Shown: positions 25,860 through 35,025, counted from the first letter of the stretch. The stretch: 64,000 nucleotides of DNA from Salinimicrobium sp050750585 (GCF_050750585.1 NZ_JBOJLM010000014.1:35860-99859); one strand, 5' to 3'. Numbers and translations: made by a program. The notes: generated by a model not told the origin, from the sequence alone.

Positions 25860-25867
25860 TATTTTTG
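25860..25867 (+). promoter_or_regulatory. Candidate -7 element of the ECF sigma gene
   Basis: TATTTTTG fits TAnnTTTG and lies 16 bases before the sigma factor ATG. No TTG at the right distance was found, so the upstream half is weak; autoregulation by the ECF factor itself cannot be judged. Confidence 0.4.
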
Positions 25868-25883
25868 AGAGAACCGGCCAATT

Positions 25884-26435
25884 ATGGAAGCAAACAGCAT
25901 TAATCCAGAAAAATGGGTAGACAGGTATGCAGATTACCTGTTCAACTACACCATTGTGCGCGTAAATGACCGGGAAATGGCTAACGATCTTGTTTCTGAA
26001 ACCTTCCTGGCCGGGCTCAACTCCATGAAAAATTTTAAGGGAGAAGCTGCGGAAAGAACCTGGCTCATTTCAATCTTAAAACGAAAGATCATTGACCATT
26101 ACCGCCGGAACAATTCCCAAAAAGGACAGGCCGAAGTTAAAATGCAGTTCCGGGACAGCGACAATGAAGGTGACTGGCTGGAAGAAAGGGTAGCCGACTT
26201 TTCTGACATGACAGCCGAAGACGAGATGGAAAACCACGAACTGGGACTTGCCATTTTGGATTGTGTTGACCAGCTCAACGAAAAACAGGCAACCATTTTT
26301 AAAATGAAGACCATTGATGGTGTAGATACCGAAACCATTTGTAATGAATTTGAAATTAGTCCGTCTAACCTTTGGGTGATTATTCACAGGGCCAGAACTT
26401 CTCTGGCTAAATGCCTGGAGAAAAATTGGTTTTAG
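25884..26435 (+). CDS. ECF-type RNA polymerase sigma-70 family factor
   Basis: 183 residues. Region 2 (about 15-80): YADYLFNYTIVRVNDREMANDLVSETF is the core-binding helix pair, and TWLISILKRKIIDHYRR contacts -10 DNA. Region 4 (about 122-180): LNEKQATIFKMKTIDGVDTETICNEF and ISPSNLWVIIHRARTSL is the helix-turn-helix for -35 recognition. Between them an acidic linker is rich in Asp/Glu. The regulon is unknown. It is followed two bases later by a small Cys/His protein that is the likely anti-sigma partner. Confidence 0.92.
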   Translation: MEANSINPEKWVDRYADYLFNYTIVRVNDREMANDLVSETFLAGLNSMKNFKGEAAERTWLISILKRKIIDHYRRNNSQKGQAEVKMQFRDSDNEGDWLEERVADFSDMTAEDEMENHELGLAILDCVDQLNEKQATIFKMKTIDGVDTETICNEFEISPSNLWVIIHRARTSLAKCLEKNWF

Positions 26436-26436
26436 C

Positions 26437-26697
26437 ATGAAGAGATTACATCTTATGAAACTTAGCTGCGCCGAAGCAGAAAAAGTTTGCACAAAGGCCG
26501 AATATAAAGAGGCCGGTTTGATAGAAAAGCTAAGACTGAAGCTCCACCTCTACTTCTGCCGAACCTGTAATGATTACTATCACAATAACAAGAAACTGAG
26601 CAATCTTCTGAAAAAAGCATATATTAAAACCTGCTCTTCACAGGAAAAGGAAGCTTTCAGAAATAAGATCAAAAACGGAACTTCAAAAAGTTCTTAG
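26437..26697 (+). CDS. Small zinc-finger-type candidate anti-sigma factor
   Basis: 86 residues starting two bases after the sigma factor stop. The segment HLYFCRTC fits the HxxxCxxC pattern of zinc-binding anti-sigma (ZAS) proteins, with two further cysteines (SCAEAEKVC) near the N-terminus. Unlike most ZAS proteins there is no membrane segment, so it would be a soluble sensor, as RsrA is. The start may be the ATG at 26437 or the one at 26455 (MKLSCAE); the second fits relatives better. Its 3' end overlaps the convergent UbiA-like gene by 15 bases. Binding to the adjacent sigma factor is inferred from position and motif. Confidence 0.75.
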   Translation: MKRLHLMKLSCAEAEKVCTKAEYKEAGLIEKLRLKLHLYFCRTCNDYYHNNKKLSNLLKKAYIKTCSSQEKEAFRNKIKNGTSKSS

Positions 26698-27495
26698 CAA
26701 CAAAAGCACCCCCAGCCAGAAAATAGGAATAGCCTCCACCCAGAAAGCGGTAAAATAGCGGCTTCGGTGTTCTTTACTGGCCATTACAAAAAAGGCAGTT
26801 AGAAGACACATTACCACCAAAGCACTAAAAGAGGCCTTGGAATTGGAAGTTTTCAAAAGATCTGTCACAATCACGATTACCAGCAACAGCAAACCCACAA
26901 CTTTGGTCCTGGTAACCCCTATTCGCTGCGGAAGGGTTCCCAGCTGCTCCAGGTCATACTTTAAGTCCCTTATCTCGAACGGCAGGATCCAGACCAGCAC
27001 CAACAAAAACCGCTGAAACATTTCGAGAAACAAGTCTCCAAAAATGGCATTTTTGACACCTATTCCGGGAAGCACTACGGTCACCCCGGCCCACACAATA
27101 CCAATAATGAATATCTTAATGCCCGATATGCTTCTCAAATTTCTTCTTTTACTGAAGACAGGCAGGGCATAAAGTGCAGTTAGGGATCCTAAAATGGCAC
27201 TTAGCAGCAGAATTTTGAAATCAATAAAAAAGGAAGAAATGAGCAACCCGGTAAAGCAAAAAAGAGAAAATATCTGAATGTTTTTGAGTCCGCGGGTGAG
27301 CGTTCGGTGATGCAGGCCGGCTACTGCGGCATACTTCACAAAATTGTATCCTGTTACTACCGCAAAAAAGATAAAAACCAGCAGACTGGAGTCAATTTGC
27401 CCTCCAAAATGCAGCACAGTTACAAGGCAAAGCGAAACCACCGCTAAAGCCACGTGAATACTGCTATTAATATAGAAATCAAATATTTTTTTCAC
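26683..27495 (-). CDS. Polytopic membrane protein, UbiA prenyltransferase-like
   Basis: 270 residues with about seven to eight membrane helices. The layout resembles UbiA-type prenyltransferases: a first loop with GYNFVKYAA where UbiA has its Asp-rich motif, and a second loop LPFEIRDLKYDLEQLGTLPQRIG, matching the second DxxxD motif with the usual 'thrifty' GTLPxRxG continuation. The first DxxxD motif is missing, so catalysis is doubtful. The start codon is GTG (27495); no ATG precedes the first helix. Contains palindrome copy 6. Function unknown. Confidence 0.65.
   Translation of the reverse strand: MKKIFDFYINSSIHVALAVVSLCLVTVLHFGGQIDSSLLVFIFFAVVTGYNFVKYAAVAGLHHRTLTRGLKNIQIFSLFCFTGLLISSFFIDFKILLLSAILGSLTALYALPVFSKRRNLRSISGIKIFIIGIVWAGVTVVLPGIGVKNAIFGDLFLEMFQRFLLVLVWILPFEIRDLKYDLEQLGTLPQRIGVTRTKVVGLLLLVIVIVTDLLKTSNSKASFSALVVMCLLTAFFVMASKEHRSRYFTAFWVEAIPIFWLGVLLLLRTF
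27039..27055. repeat. Dispersed palindrome, copy 6 (inside UbiA-like gene)
   Basis: Exact match to CAAAAATGNCATTTTTG, central G. On the coding (minus) strand it encodes KNAIF. Confidence 0.85.
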
Positions 27496-27610
27496 AACTG
27501 TAAAGGCAACAGGCCAGAGCTTAAAAACTTTACCAATCTTGCTGTTTTAAATCACTAAAAATTAGGTTGAAAATGCTTATTTTCGCCCTTCAAAACACAA
27601 CTTTTACTTG

Positions 27611-30460
27611 ATGAATACTTTTTCTTTTGCTACACGTCATATAGGCCCACGGGAACATGATCTAAAGGATATGTTGGAGACTATTGGAGTTGATTCAATA
27701 GATCAACTAATCTACGAAACCCTGCCCGATGATATTCGCCTAAAAAAGGACCTTGAGCTTGCCCCGGCCATGAGCGAACATGAATATATTGCTCACAGCA
27801 TCTCGCTGGCTGCCAAAAATAAGGTTTTCAGGACATATATTGGGCTTGGCTATCACCAATCCATCACCCCACCTGTAATTCAGCGTAACATTCTGGAGAA
27901 TCCGGGTTGGTATACCGCCTACACTCCTTACCAGGCCGAGATTGCCCAGGGAAGACTGGAAGCACTTTTGAACTTCCAAACTGTAATAGCCGATCTTACC
28001 GGAATGGAACTGGCTAATGCTTCTTTGCTTGATGAAGGTACTGCCGCCGCCGAAGCTATGTCTTTGCTATATGAAGTGCGGGAAAGAGATCAAAAGAAAA
28101 ATAATATCAATAAGTTCTTTGTTTCAGAACTTGTACTTCCGCAAACTATAGATCTTCTTAAAACCCGTGCAATTCCGCTAGGTATTGAACTGGTGATTGG
28201 AGATCATGAAGAATTCGATTTTTCCGAAGAGTTTTTTGGAGCCTTTCTCCAGTATCCAGGAAGAATGGGCCAGGTGTACGATTATTCACAATTCGTTGCT
28301 AAAGCCAAAGAACACAATATAAAAACTGCAGTAGCTGCCGACATTCTAAGTCTTGTGAAGCTACGTGCGCCGGGAGAATTTGGAGTAGACGTGGTAGTGG
28401 GAACTACCCAGCGCTTTGGAATTCCTTTGGGTTACGGTGGACCTCATGCTGCCTATTTTGCCACTAAAGAAGAATACAAAAGAAGCATTCCCGGCCGAAT
28501 TATTGGCGTGACCAAAGACACCGATGGCAACTTTGCCCTTCGTATGGCGCTTCAAACCCGGGAGCAACATATTAAAAGAGACAGAGCGACCTCAAATATT
28601 TGTACCGCACAGGTACTTTTAGCTGTAATGGCAGGTATGTATGCTGTTTACCACGGCCCACGCGGATTAAAATTCATTGCAAACAGGGTTCACAGCCTGG
28701 CCGCAACTGTTGCTGAAAATGTTGAGAAATTAGGTTTTTCTCAGCTGAATTCTACATTTTTCGATACTGTACTTATTAAGGCTGAAGCAGCAAAAGTAAA
28801 GGGGATTGCAGAACGAAATGAGGTGAATTTCTACTACCCGTCTCCAGACGTAGTGGCAATTTCCCTGAATGAATCTACAAACCTTGATGATGTAAATATC
28901 ATTCTTGCAATTTTTGCTGAAGCCGCCGGTAAAGAAGCCGTTAAAGCTTCAGAGCTTTCAGAAAAGAATTACATTCCCGCTTCAGTAGAACGCAAAACGG
29001 AATTCCTTAAAAATGAAGTCTTCAACTCTTATCATTCAGAAACAGAGTTGATGCGATACATCAAGAAATTAGAGCGCAAGGATCTTTCCCTTAATCATTC
29101 CATGATCTCATTGGGTTCATGCACCATGAAGCTTAATGCCGCAGCCGAAATGCTCCCAATAAGCTATCCGCAGTGGGGGAATTTACATCCTTTTGTTCCT
29201 GTAGAGCAGGCAGAAGGTTATCAAATTGTTCTGAAAAAACTGGAAGAACAACTCACAGAAATTACAGGATTTGCCGGCACTTCCCTACAGCCAAACTCGG
29301 GCGCACAGGGAGAATATGCCGGGCTCATGGTGATTAGAAAGTACCATGAATCTCGCGGGGAATCTCACAGGAATATTTGTCTTATTCCATCATCAGCTCA
29401 CGGTACCAATCCTGCTTCAGCAGTGATGGCCGGAATGAAAGTGGTAGTAACTAAGTCTACCGAATCGGGCAACATTGACATAGAAGATCTTAAGGAAAAA
29501 GCCCTTAAACACAAAGATAACCTGGCGGCACTCATGGTGACCTACCCTTCAACTCACGGAGTATTTGAGTCGGCCATTATTGAAGTTATCGATATTATCC
29601 ACCAGTATGGCGGGCAGGTTTATATGGATGGTGCAAATATGAATGCACAGGTAGGCCTAACCAGTCCAGGGGCAATTGGCGCCGATGTTTGCCACCTCAA
29701 CCTTCACAAGACCTTTGCTATTCCGCATGGCGGTGGTGGCCCGGGTGTAGGCCCAATATGTGTTGCAAAACAACTTGTGCCCTTCTTACCAGGGAATCCG
29801 GTAGTACAAACAGGTGGTGATGATGCTATTACCGCAATTTCATCAGCCCCATGGGGATCTGCGCTTGTTTGCCTTATCTCTTATGGCTATATCAAAATGC
29901 TGGGCGCAGAAGGCCTTAAAAAGGTGACGCAATTTGCCATTTTAAACGCCAACTACATTAAATCTCGTATAGAAGAACACTACAAAACCCTTTACAGCGG
30001 AGAATGCGGAAGAGCTGCCCACGAAATGATTGTGGATTGCCGCCCATTTAAAGCCAAAGGAATTGAAGTGACCGATATTGCTAAAAGGCTTATTGATTAC
30101 GGCTTCCACGCCCCAACAGTTTCATTCCCTGTTGCCGGAACTTTGATGATAGAACCTACCGAAAGTGAAAGTAAAGCTGAACTTGACAGGTTTTGTGATG
30201 CACTTATCTCTATACGTAAAGAGATTGACGAAGCTACAGAAGATGAACCTAACAACGTGCTGAAGAATTCCCCTCACACGCTGGCTATGTTGACTACCGA
30301 CGAGTGGAATTTCCCATACAGCAGGCAAAAAGCAGCCTTCCCTATAGATTACCTGGCCGATAACAAATTCTGGCCCTCCATTCGAAGGGTTGATGAAGCC
30401 TTTGGAGACCGGAATCTCATTTGCACCTGTGCGCCCATAGAAGAATATATGGAAGATTAA
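27611..30460 (+). CDS. gcvP: Glycine dehydrogenase (decarboxylating), P protein
   Basis: 949-residue fused P protein of the glycine cleavage system, using pyridoxal phosphate to decarboxylate glycine and pass the aminomethyl group to the H protein. N-terminal half begins FATRHIGPREHDLKDML and contains YTPYQAEIAQGRLEALLNFQT. The PLP lysine is in HLNLHKTFAIPHGGGGPG (about residue 700). The far end (FPVAGTLMIEPTESESKAELDRF) is family-typical. I chose the ATG at 27611 rather than the TTG one codon earlier. gcvT and gcvH are not nearby, which is usual in flavobacteria. No glycine riboswitch was seen upstream. A strong terminator follows. Confidence 0.96.
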   Translation: MNTFSFATRHIGPREHDLKDMLETIGVDSIDQLIYETLPDDIRLKKDLELAPAMSEHEYIAHSISLAAKNKVFRTYIGLGYHQSITPPVIQRNILENPGWYTAYTPYQAEIAQGRLEALLNFQTVIADLTGMELANASLLDEGTAAAEAMSLLYEVRERDQKKNNINKFFVSELVLPQTIDLLKTRAIPLGIELVIGDHEEFDFSEEFFGAFLQYPGRMGQVYDYSQFVAKAKEHNIKTAVAADILSLVKLRAPGEFGVDVVVGTTQRFGIPLGYGGPHAAYFATKEEYKRSIPGRIIGVTKDTDGNFALRMALQTREQHIKRDRATSNICTAQVLLAVMAGMYAVYHGPRGLKFIANRVHSLAATVAENVEKLGFSQLNSTFFDTVLIKAEAAKVKGIAERNEVNFYYPSPDVVAISLNESTNLDDVNIILAIFAEAAGKEAVKASELSEKNYIPASVERKTEFLKNEVFNSYHSETELMRYIKKLERKDLSLNHSMISLGSCTMKLNAAAEMLPISYPQWGNLHPFVPVEQAEGYQIVLKKLEEQLTEITGFAGTSLQPNSGAQGEYAGLMVIRKYHESRGESHRNICLIPSSAHGTNPASAVMAGMKVVVTKSTESGNIDIEDLKEKALKHKDNLAALMVTYPSTHGVFESAIIEVIDIIHQYGGQVYMDGANMNAQVGLTSPGAIGADVCHLNLHKTFAIPHGGGGPGVGPICVAKQLVPFLPGNPVVQTGGDDAITAISSAPWGSALVCLISYGYIKMLGAEGLKKVTQFAILNANYIKSRIEEHYKTLYSGECGRAAHEMIVDCRPFKAKGIEVTDIAKRLIDYGFHAPTVSFPVAGTLMIEPTESESKAELDRFCDALISIRKEIDEATEDEPNNVLKNSPHTLAMLTTDEWNFPYSRQKAAFPIDYLADNKFWPSIRRVDEAFGDRNLICTCAPIEEYMED

Positions 30461-30470
30461 AAAGAGAAAC

Positions 30471-30500
30471 ACCGGAGGCACATCACCTCCGGTTTTTTTT
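30471..30500 (+). terminator. Rho-independent terminator of gcvP
   Basis: Perfect 8-bp stem ACCGGAGG / CCTCCGGT with a 7-base loop, followed by seven T residues. It lies 10 bases after the stop. Confidence 0.93.
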
Positions 30501-30647
30501 GCTTTGCTCTCATTAACAATTCATTAACAAAAAAGCAGAAAATTTCACTATTTTTAATCATAGTAGAAGTTTTTATCAAATCCTTTACAGATGCCGCAAA
30601 AGTGTATTTTAATGCAAAAAATATAGGGAAAGCGGCATAACATTTAT

Positions 30648-30655
30648 TAATTTTG
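30648..30655 (+). promoter_or_regulatory. Candidate -7 element of the ketoacyl synthase operon
   Basis: TAATTTTG fits TAnnTTTG, 29 bases before the start at 30685. The -33 half is not clear. Confidence 0.4.
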
Positions 30656-30684
30656 AGACTTGTCAACTTTATAACTGACACAGA

Positions 30685-31743
30685 ATGAGCATAAAAATCA
30701 CAGGGGTGGGAAGTTACATCCCAGGCAGAGTTGAAAAAAATTCAGACTTTCAAAAACATGAATTTTTATATGAGGATGGATCAAACTTTTCCCAGCCCAA
30801 TACAGTTATCATTGAAAAATTTAAAGCTATAACCGGTATTGCTGAAAGGCGGTACGTGCACAATGAGCTTAACAATTCTGACATTGCTTATCTCGCTGCC
30901 AACAGCGCAATAGAAGATGCCGGTATTGATCCTGAAGAACTCGATTATATAATCGTTGCCCACAACTATGGCGATGTACTTCACAGTGATCTACAGAGCG
31001 ACACCGTTCCCAGTCTTGCCACCAGGGTAAAACATAAACTGCGCATTAAGAATCCAAAATGCGTTGCCTACGATATACTTTTTGGCTGCCCGGGATGGGT
31101 TGAAGCAGTGATCCAAGCAAAAGCTTTCATACAAAGCGGCATGGCAAAAAAATGCCTTGTAATAGGTTCTGAAACTCTATCGCGGGTAATAGACAAGCAC
31201 GACAGGGACTCCATGATCTACTCTGATGGAGCAGGAGCTACCGTGATTGAAACCAGTGAAGAAGAAGGAGGAATCCTGGCCCATGAAAGTGCCACCCACT
31301 CGTTTGAAGAAGCTAATTTTATTTTCTTCGGAAAATCAAATAACGCTAAAGCTACAGATGACCGCAGATACATAAAAATGCACGGCCGTAAGATCTACGA
31401 ATTTGCATTAAGCTATGTTCCCGCTGCCATGCAGAGCTGCCTTGAAAAAAGCGGCAAAAAGATAGAAGATATTAAGAAGATCCTCATTCACCAGGCAAAT
31501 GAAAAAATGGATGAAGCCATTGTAAAACGTTTTTACAGGCTTTACGGGCAACAGGTGCCGCAGGGTATAATGCCAATGAGTATTGATAAACTTGGCAACA
31601 GTAGTGTGGCTACCGTACCTACCCTGCTCGACCTTATTCTGAAGAAAAAGATGGACGGCCAGACCCTTGAAAAAGGAGATGTGATCATTTTAGCCAGCGT
31701 GGGTGCCGGGATGAATATTAATGCCATTGTGTACCAGTTCTAG
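30685..31743 (+). CDS. 3-oxoacyl-ACP synthase III family protein (KAS III)
   Basis: 352 residues, thiolase fold. The catalytic triad is visible: Cys in DILFGCPGW (about 136), His in LIHQANEKMDEAI (about 272) and Asn in LGNSSVATVPT (about 306). KAS III enzymes condense an acyl-CoA with malonyl-ACP to start fatty acid or related chains. The long N-terminal insertion (about 25-50) differs from housekeeping FabH and matches a divergent Bacteroidota branch, so this is perhaps not the main FabH. The stop codon abuts the start of the methyltransferase gene. Confidence 0.85.
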   Translation: MSIKITGVGSYIPGRVEKNSDFQKHEFLYEDGSNFSQPNTVIIEKFKAITGIAERRYVHNELNNSDIAYLAANSAIEDAGIDPEELDYIIVAHNYGDVLHSDLQSDTVPSLATRVKHKLRIKNPKCVAYDILFGCPGWVEAVIQAKAFIQSGMAKKCLVIGSETLSRVIDKHDRDSMIYSDGAGATVIETSEEEGGILAHESATHSFEEANFIFFGKSNNAKATDDRRYIKMHGRKIYEFALSYVPAAMQSCLEKSGKKIEDIKKILIHQANEKMDEAIVKRFYRLYGQQVPQGIMPMSIDKLGNSSVATVPTLLDLILKKKMDGQTLEKGDVIILASVGAGMNINAIVYQF

Positions 31744-32265
31744 ATGTACGAAAAGAGTTTCCCGAACAAGCGATATAAAGAAACCCTTGAATTCTTAACC
31801 CATGTTGCTCCTGCTCCCGCCAGTATTCTGGACCTGGGCGTGAGAAATCCGTTTAGTGAGCTAATGGAAGCACAGGGCTACCAGGTCACCAATACTACAG
31901 GTGAAGACCTGGATTTGGACACCACAAGTGTAAAAAATTCTAATGCAGAAATTGTCACTGCCTTTGAGATCTTTGAGCATCTTGTAGCCCCATTTAATGT
32001 ACTTCGGGACATACGCGCTAAAAAACTGGTTACTACCATCCCATTAAGCCTGTGGTTCTCTCCCGCCTATCGCAGTAAAACCGATAAATGGGACAGGCAC
32101 TACCACGAGTTTGAAGACTGGCAGTTTGACTGGCTGCTGGAGAAAGCCGGCTGGGAAATAAAGGAACGGCACAAATGGACAAACCCTGTAAAGAAGATTG
32201 GAGTAAGGCCGCTGCTTAGACAGTTCACGCCACGCTACTACGCCGTGTACGCCGAGAAAAAATAA
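31744..32265 (+). CDS. Class I SAM-dependent methyltransferase-like protein
   Basis: 173 residues. Motif I is degenerate (SILDLGVRNPFSELM rather than DxGxGxG), followed by TNTTGEDLDLDT and a motif III-like AEIVTAFEIFEHLVAPF (about 76-92). This is a short type seen next to KAS III or glycosyltransferase genes in flavobacteria. The start directly follows the KAS III stop (no spacer), so the two are co-translated. Target unknown. A palindrome copy begins six bases after its stop. Confidence 0.72.
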   Translation: MYEKSFPNKRYKETLEFLTHVAPAPASILDLGVRNPFSELMEAQGYQVTNTTGEDLDLDTTSVKNSNAEIVTAFEIFEHLVAPFNVLRDIRAKKLVTTIPLSLWFSPAYRSKTDKWDRHYHEFEDWQFDWLLEKAGWEIKERHKWTNPVKKIGVRPLLRQFTPRYYAVYAEKK

Positions 32266-32267
32266 CC

Positions 32268-32290
32268 TGTCAAAAATGGCATTTTTGACA
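32268..32290. repeat. Dispersed palindrome, copy 7 (longest, intergenic)
   Basis: The core is an exact CAAAAATGNCATTTTTG match at 32271-32287. Here the symmetry extends three bases each way, giving 11-bp arms around a single central G. It lies two bases after the methyltransferase stop; there is no T tract, so it is not a typical terminator. Confidence 0.88.
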
Positions 32291-32400
32291 CCTCTTTTTC
32301 TATTGAAGCAATATACAGCGTAATTACAGTGATACTCTAATCTCTCCTGCTTCGGAAACAGAGGCTCAGAAATTGTACTTTTACTGAAAGTTTTGAACCA

Positions 32401-33249
32401 GTGAAATTCTACATCGTCATCCCTGCACATAATGAGGCAGCATTTATAGGGCAAACCCTGAAGTCGCTTTCTGAACAAACCCTGCAGCCCAAAAAGCTGG
32501 TAGTGGTTGACGACCAATCTTCGGACGCTACAGCACAGGTAGTGAAAGATTATGCTGATAAATTCCCTTTCATTTCCCTTGTGAGTACCACTTCTTCCGA
32601 AGCACATTTGCCCGGCAGCAAAGTAGTAAACGCCTTTAACTACGGATTAAACCATCTGGATCAAAACTATGAGGTCATCTGTAAATTTGATGCCGATTTG
32701 ATCTTTCCAGAAGACTACCTCGAAACTATTAGCAGGCATTTTAAGGAAGATCCAAAAGTGGGAATGGCAGGAGGGTTTTGTCAGCTGGAAAAAGACGGAA
32801 AATGGCAGCTGGAAAATTTAACCGGAAAAGACCATATTCGGGGAGCCTTAAAAGCTTATCGAAAAGCCTGTTTTGAAGACATTGGCGGACTTAAACCTTC
32901 TATGGGTTGGGATACCGTTGATGAGTTACTGGCACAGTTTCACGGCTGGAAGATCAAAACCGACGCCTCTCTAGCTGTTAAACACCTTCGCCCCACCGGA
33001 TTCACGTATAACAAAGCCGCCAAATGGAAACAGGGAGAAGCTTTTTACAAGCTGCGCTACGGCTGGGTTATTACTTCGATTGCTTCGGTCAAGCTCGCCC
33101 TTAAAAAAGGAAATGCCGCGCTTGCATTAGATTATATGGAAGGCTATAGAAGGGCTAAGGATTCAAAAATGCCATTTTTGGTAGATAAAAAAGAAGGAGC
33201 CTTCATAAGAAGGCTCCGGTATAAAAAAATGCTGTCAAAAATTTTCTAG
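32401..33249 (+). CDS. Glycosyltransferase family 2 protein
   Basis: 282-residue GT-A enzyme. VIPAHNEAAFIGQTLKSL (4-21) and VVVDDQSSDATAQV (about 36-50) bind the nucleotide sugar, and KFDADLIFPEDYLE (about 98) provides the DxD-like metal site. The C-terminal part (from 155) contains GGLKPSMGWDTVDELLA, the acceptor/catalytic region. No transmembrane helix is obvious. The start codon is GTG (32401), as no ATG fits. It may share an operon with KAS III and the methyltransferase (135-base gap with a palindrome). It ends directly against the convergent pafA stop. Contains palindrome copy 8. Confidence 0.85.
   Translation: MKFYIVIPAHNEAAFIGQTLKSLSEQTLQPKKLVVVDDQSSDATAQVVKDYADKFPFISLVSTTSSEAHLPGSKVVNAFNYGLNHLDQNYEVICKFDADLIFPEDYLETISRHFKEDPKVGMAGGFCQLEKDGKWQLENLTGKDHIRGALKAYRKACFEDIGGLKPSMGWDTVDELLAQFHGWKIKTDASLAVKHLRPTGFTYNKAAKWKQGEAFYKLRYGWVITSIASVKLALKKGNAALALDYMEGYRRAKDSKMPFLVDKKEGAFIRRLRYKKMLSKIF
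33164..33180. repeat. Dispersed palindrome, copy 8 (inside GT2 gene)
   Basis: Exact consensus match, central C. In frame it encodes KMPFL. Confidence 0.85.
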
Positions 33250-34914
33250 TTACCTGGCAAAGACCATGTATAACGGCCGCCCTGTGGCCCCATTAGGAAA
33301 CGGGATCCCCAATAGCGCAGAAATTGTTGGTGCAATATCTACTATTTCAGTTCTTTCGAGACTGTTGCCCGCTTTGATCCCTTTTCCGAAGAAAATAAGC
33401 GGCGCATGAGTATCATAGTTATTACCCGAACCATGCGTTGAGCCGGTACGGGAATAAGAAATCACCGAAGGATCAAGAATTATCGCAACATCACCACTCC
33501 TTTTTTGATTGAATCCGTTATCAACAGCCGATGCAATTTTTTCTGAAAAACTGGCTGATTGCAACTGACTTCTGGTGAACACCCTGCTGATATTTTCATA
33601 CTGAAGCAGAAAATGCATGATCTCCTGCTGAAGTTCTTCGGAAGAAATGTCCATTTTCAAGACCTCATCGTAGTTGAAGAAGATTTGATTATTCGAAATG
33701 TTCTCTACCAGGTTATCTTTCTGAAATTTACTACTGAGAAAATTATTGAGCTCTTTTTTAAGCTTGTCCCACTCAAAATATCCTGATGGAATCCCGACGG
33801 TTTCCAAGTAAGCAGGTACTTGAACTCCCCCATGATCGGAAGTAAGGAACAAAGTGTAATTCCCCTCTCCCACTTTTTGATCGAGCGCCTTCAGCAGTTT
33901 TCCAAGATCGCGATCCAGCCTTACGTAAGTATCCTGTACCTCTTTTGAATTCACGCCGAAGTTATGCCCCACATAATCTGTTGAAGAAAAGCTTACCGTT
34001 AAGAAATCGGTGTCGGCATCCTGCCCCAATTGTTCTCCATCAAGAGCTGCAATAGCAAAGTCGGCAGTAAGGCTATTTCCGTATGGAGTAGCTTTTAAAA
34101 TATCATAACCTCCATTTTGCTCTTTTAGAGACTTTAGGTCGTAAGGAAATCCGGTGTCGGCTTTTCCTTTAAAGCCACCTTCAAAATTGTTGATATCAGT
34201 ACCGCTTTCAATGTAAGTATTGATGTCTGATAAAGTAGTCCAGGGTTTTAGGTAGCTGTCTGCTTTTCCAGAAGCATTAAATTTCTGCACCCATTGAGGT
34301 AATTGCTTAGTATAGAAAGAGCTGGTGATCCACCTGCCTTCATCCTGACCATGAAACCAGTACGCTGCACTGGCCGTATGACCCGCCGGAAGAACAGCAC
34401 CTCTATCTTTTAAGGCTATCCCTATGGTCTTCCCTCTCATTTGTGTATGCAGCCTGTTTTCGTCGGCCACTGTGGTAGTGATCAAGCGGTGCGGTGACAT
34501 TTTACCCGCCTCGTCTTCAGTCCCCACGGGATCTATTGTGGAATCTTCTACACAGTACACATATTCCTTATCAAACTTATCATACCAGTTATTCCCAATA
34601 ATTCCGTGGGTTTGAGGAGATGTACCAGTATAAATCGAAGCATGCCCCGGCCCTGTGTATGTAGGAATATAATTGAAATGGTTGTTTCTTAAGTTAAAAC
34701 CTTCAGAAACAAGTCTTTTAAAACCATCATCACCAAAGTGGTTCCAGAACCTGGTGATATAGTCATATCGCATTTGGTCTACCACCACTCCCACTACGAG
34801 TTTTGGGGTGGCATGAAGGTCTTTTTCAGGATCAAAAGATCGTTGAGGGGCTTCCTGTGCACTAACTGTCGCAAAACAGAAGGACAACAGGACAATCTGA
34901 ATAAAATATCTCAT
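33250..34914 (-). CDS. pafA: Alkaline phosphatase PafA (secreted)
   Basis: 554 residues, signal peptide ending in ATVSAQ. PafA is the phosphate-irrepressible periplasmic or secreted phosphatase of flavobacteria. Metal ligands and nucleophile: GVVVDQMRYDY (Asp, about 43), YIPTYTGPGHASIYTGTSP with the catalytic threonine (about 85-100), LTSDHGGVQ (Asp/His, about 358) and NYDTHAPLIFFGKG (His, about 508). I chose the ATG at 34914 because the signal peptide starts there; the frame before it opens with TTG only. A TATTTTTA element lies about 15 bases upstream. Confidence 0.93.
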   Translation of the reverse strand: MRYFIQIVLLSFCFATVSAQEAPQRSFDPEKDLHATPKLVVGVVVDQMRYDYITRFWNHFGDDGFKRLVSEGFNLRNNHFNYIPTYTGPGHASIYTGTSPQTHGIIGNNWYDKFDKEYVYCVEDSTIDPVGTEDEAGKMSPHRLITTTVADENRLHTQMRGKTIGIALKDRGAVLPAGHTASAAYWFHGQDEGRWITSSFYTKQLPQWVQKFNASGKADSYLKPWTTLSDINTYIESGTDINNFEGGFKGKADTGFPYDLKSLKEQNGGYDILKATPYGNSLTADFAIAALDGEQLGQDADTDFLTVSFSSTDYVGHNFGVNSKEVQDTYVRLDRDLGKLLKALDQKVGEGNYTLFLTSDHGGVQVPAYLETVGIPSGYFEWDKLKKELNNFLSSKFQKDNLVENISNNQIFFNYDEVLKMDISSEELQQEIMHFLLQYENISRVFTRSQLQSASFSEKIASAVDNGFNQKRSGDVAIILDPSVISYSRTGSTHGSGNNYDTHAPLIFFGKGIKAGNSLERTEIVDIAPTISALLGIPFPNGATGRPLYMVFAR

Positions 34915-35025
34915 TGTAAAATTTTTAGTGTCGTAAAAATACAAAGTTTAAGGAGTATAAAGATTAAGTTAAGCTTAAATACATTCTTTCAAAAATTAGT
35001 ATTTTAGCCAGAACAAAAGCTTACA

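Noticed and set aside
27496..27610. Glycine riboswitch before gcvP.
   Set aside because: The 115-base leader lacks the conserved glycine aptamer cores; only a weak promoter-like TATTTTCG is visible.
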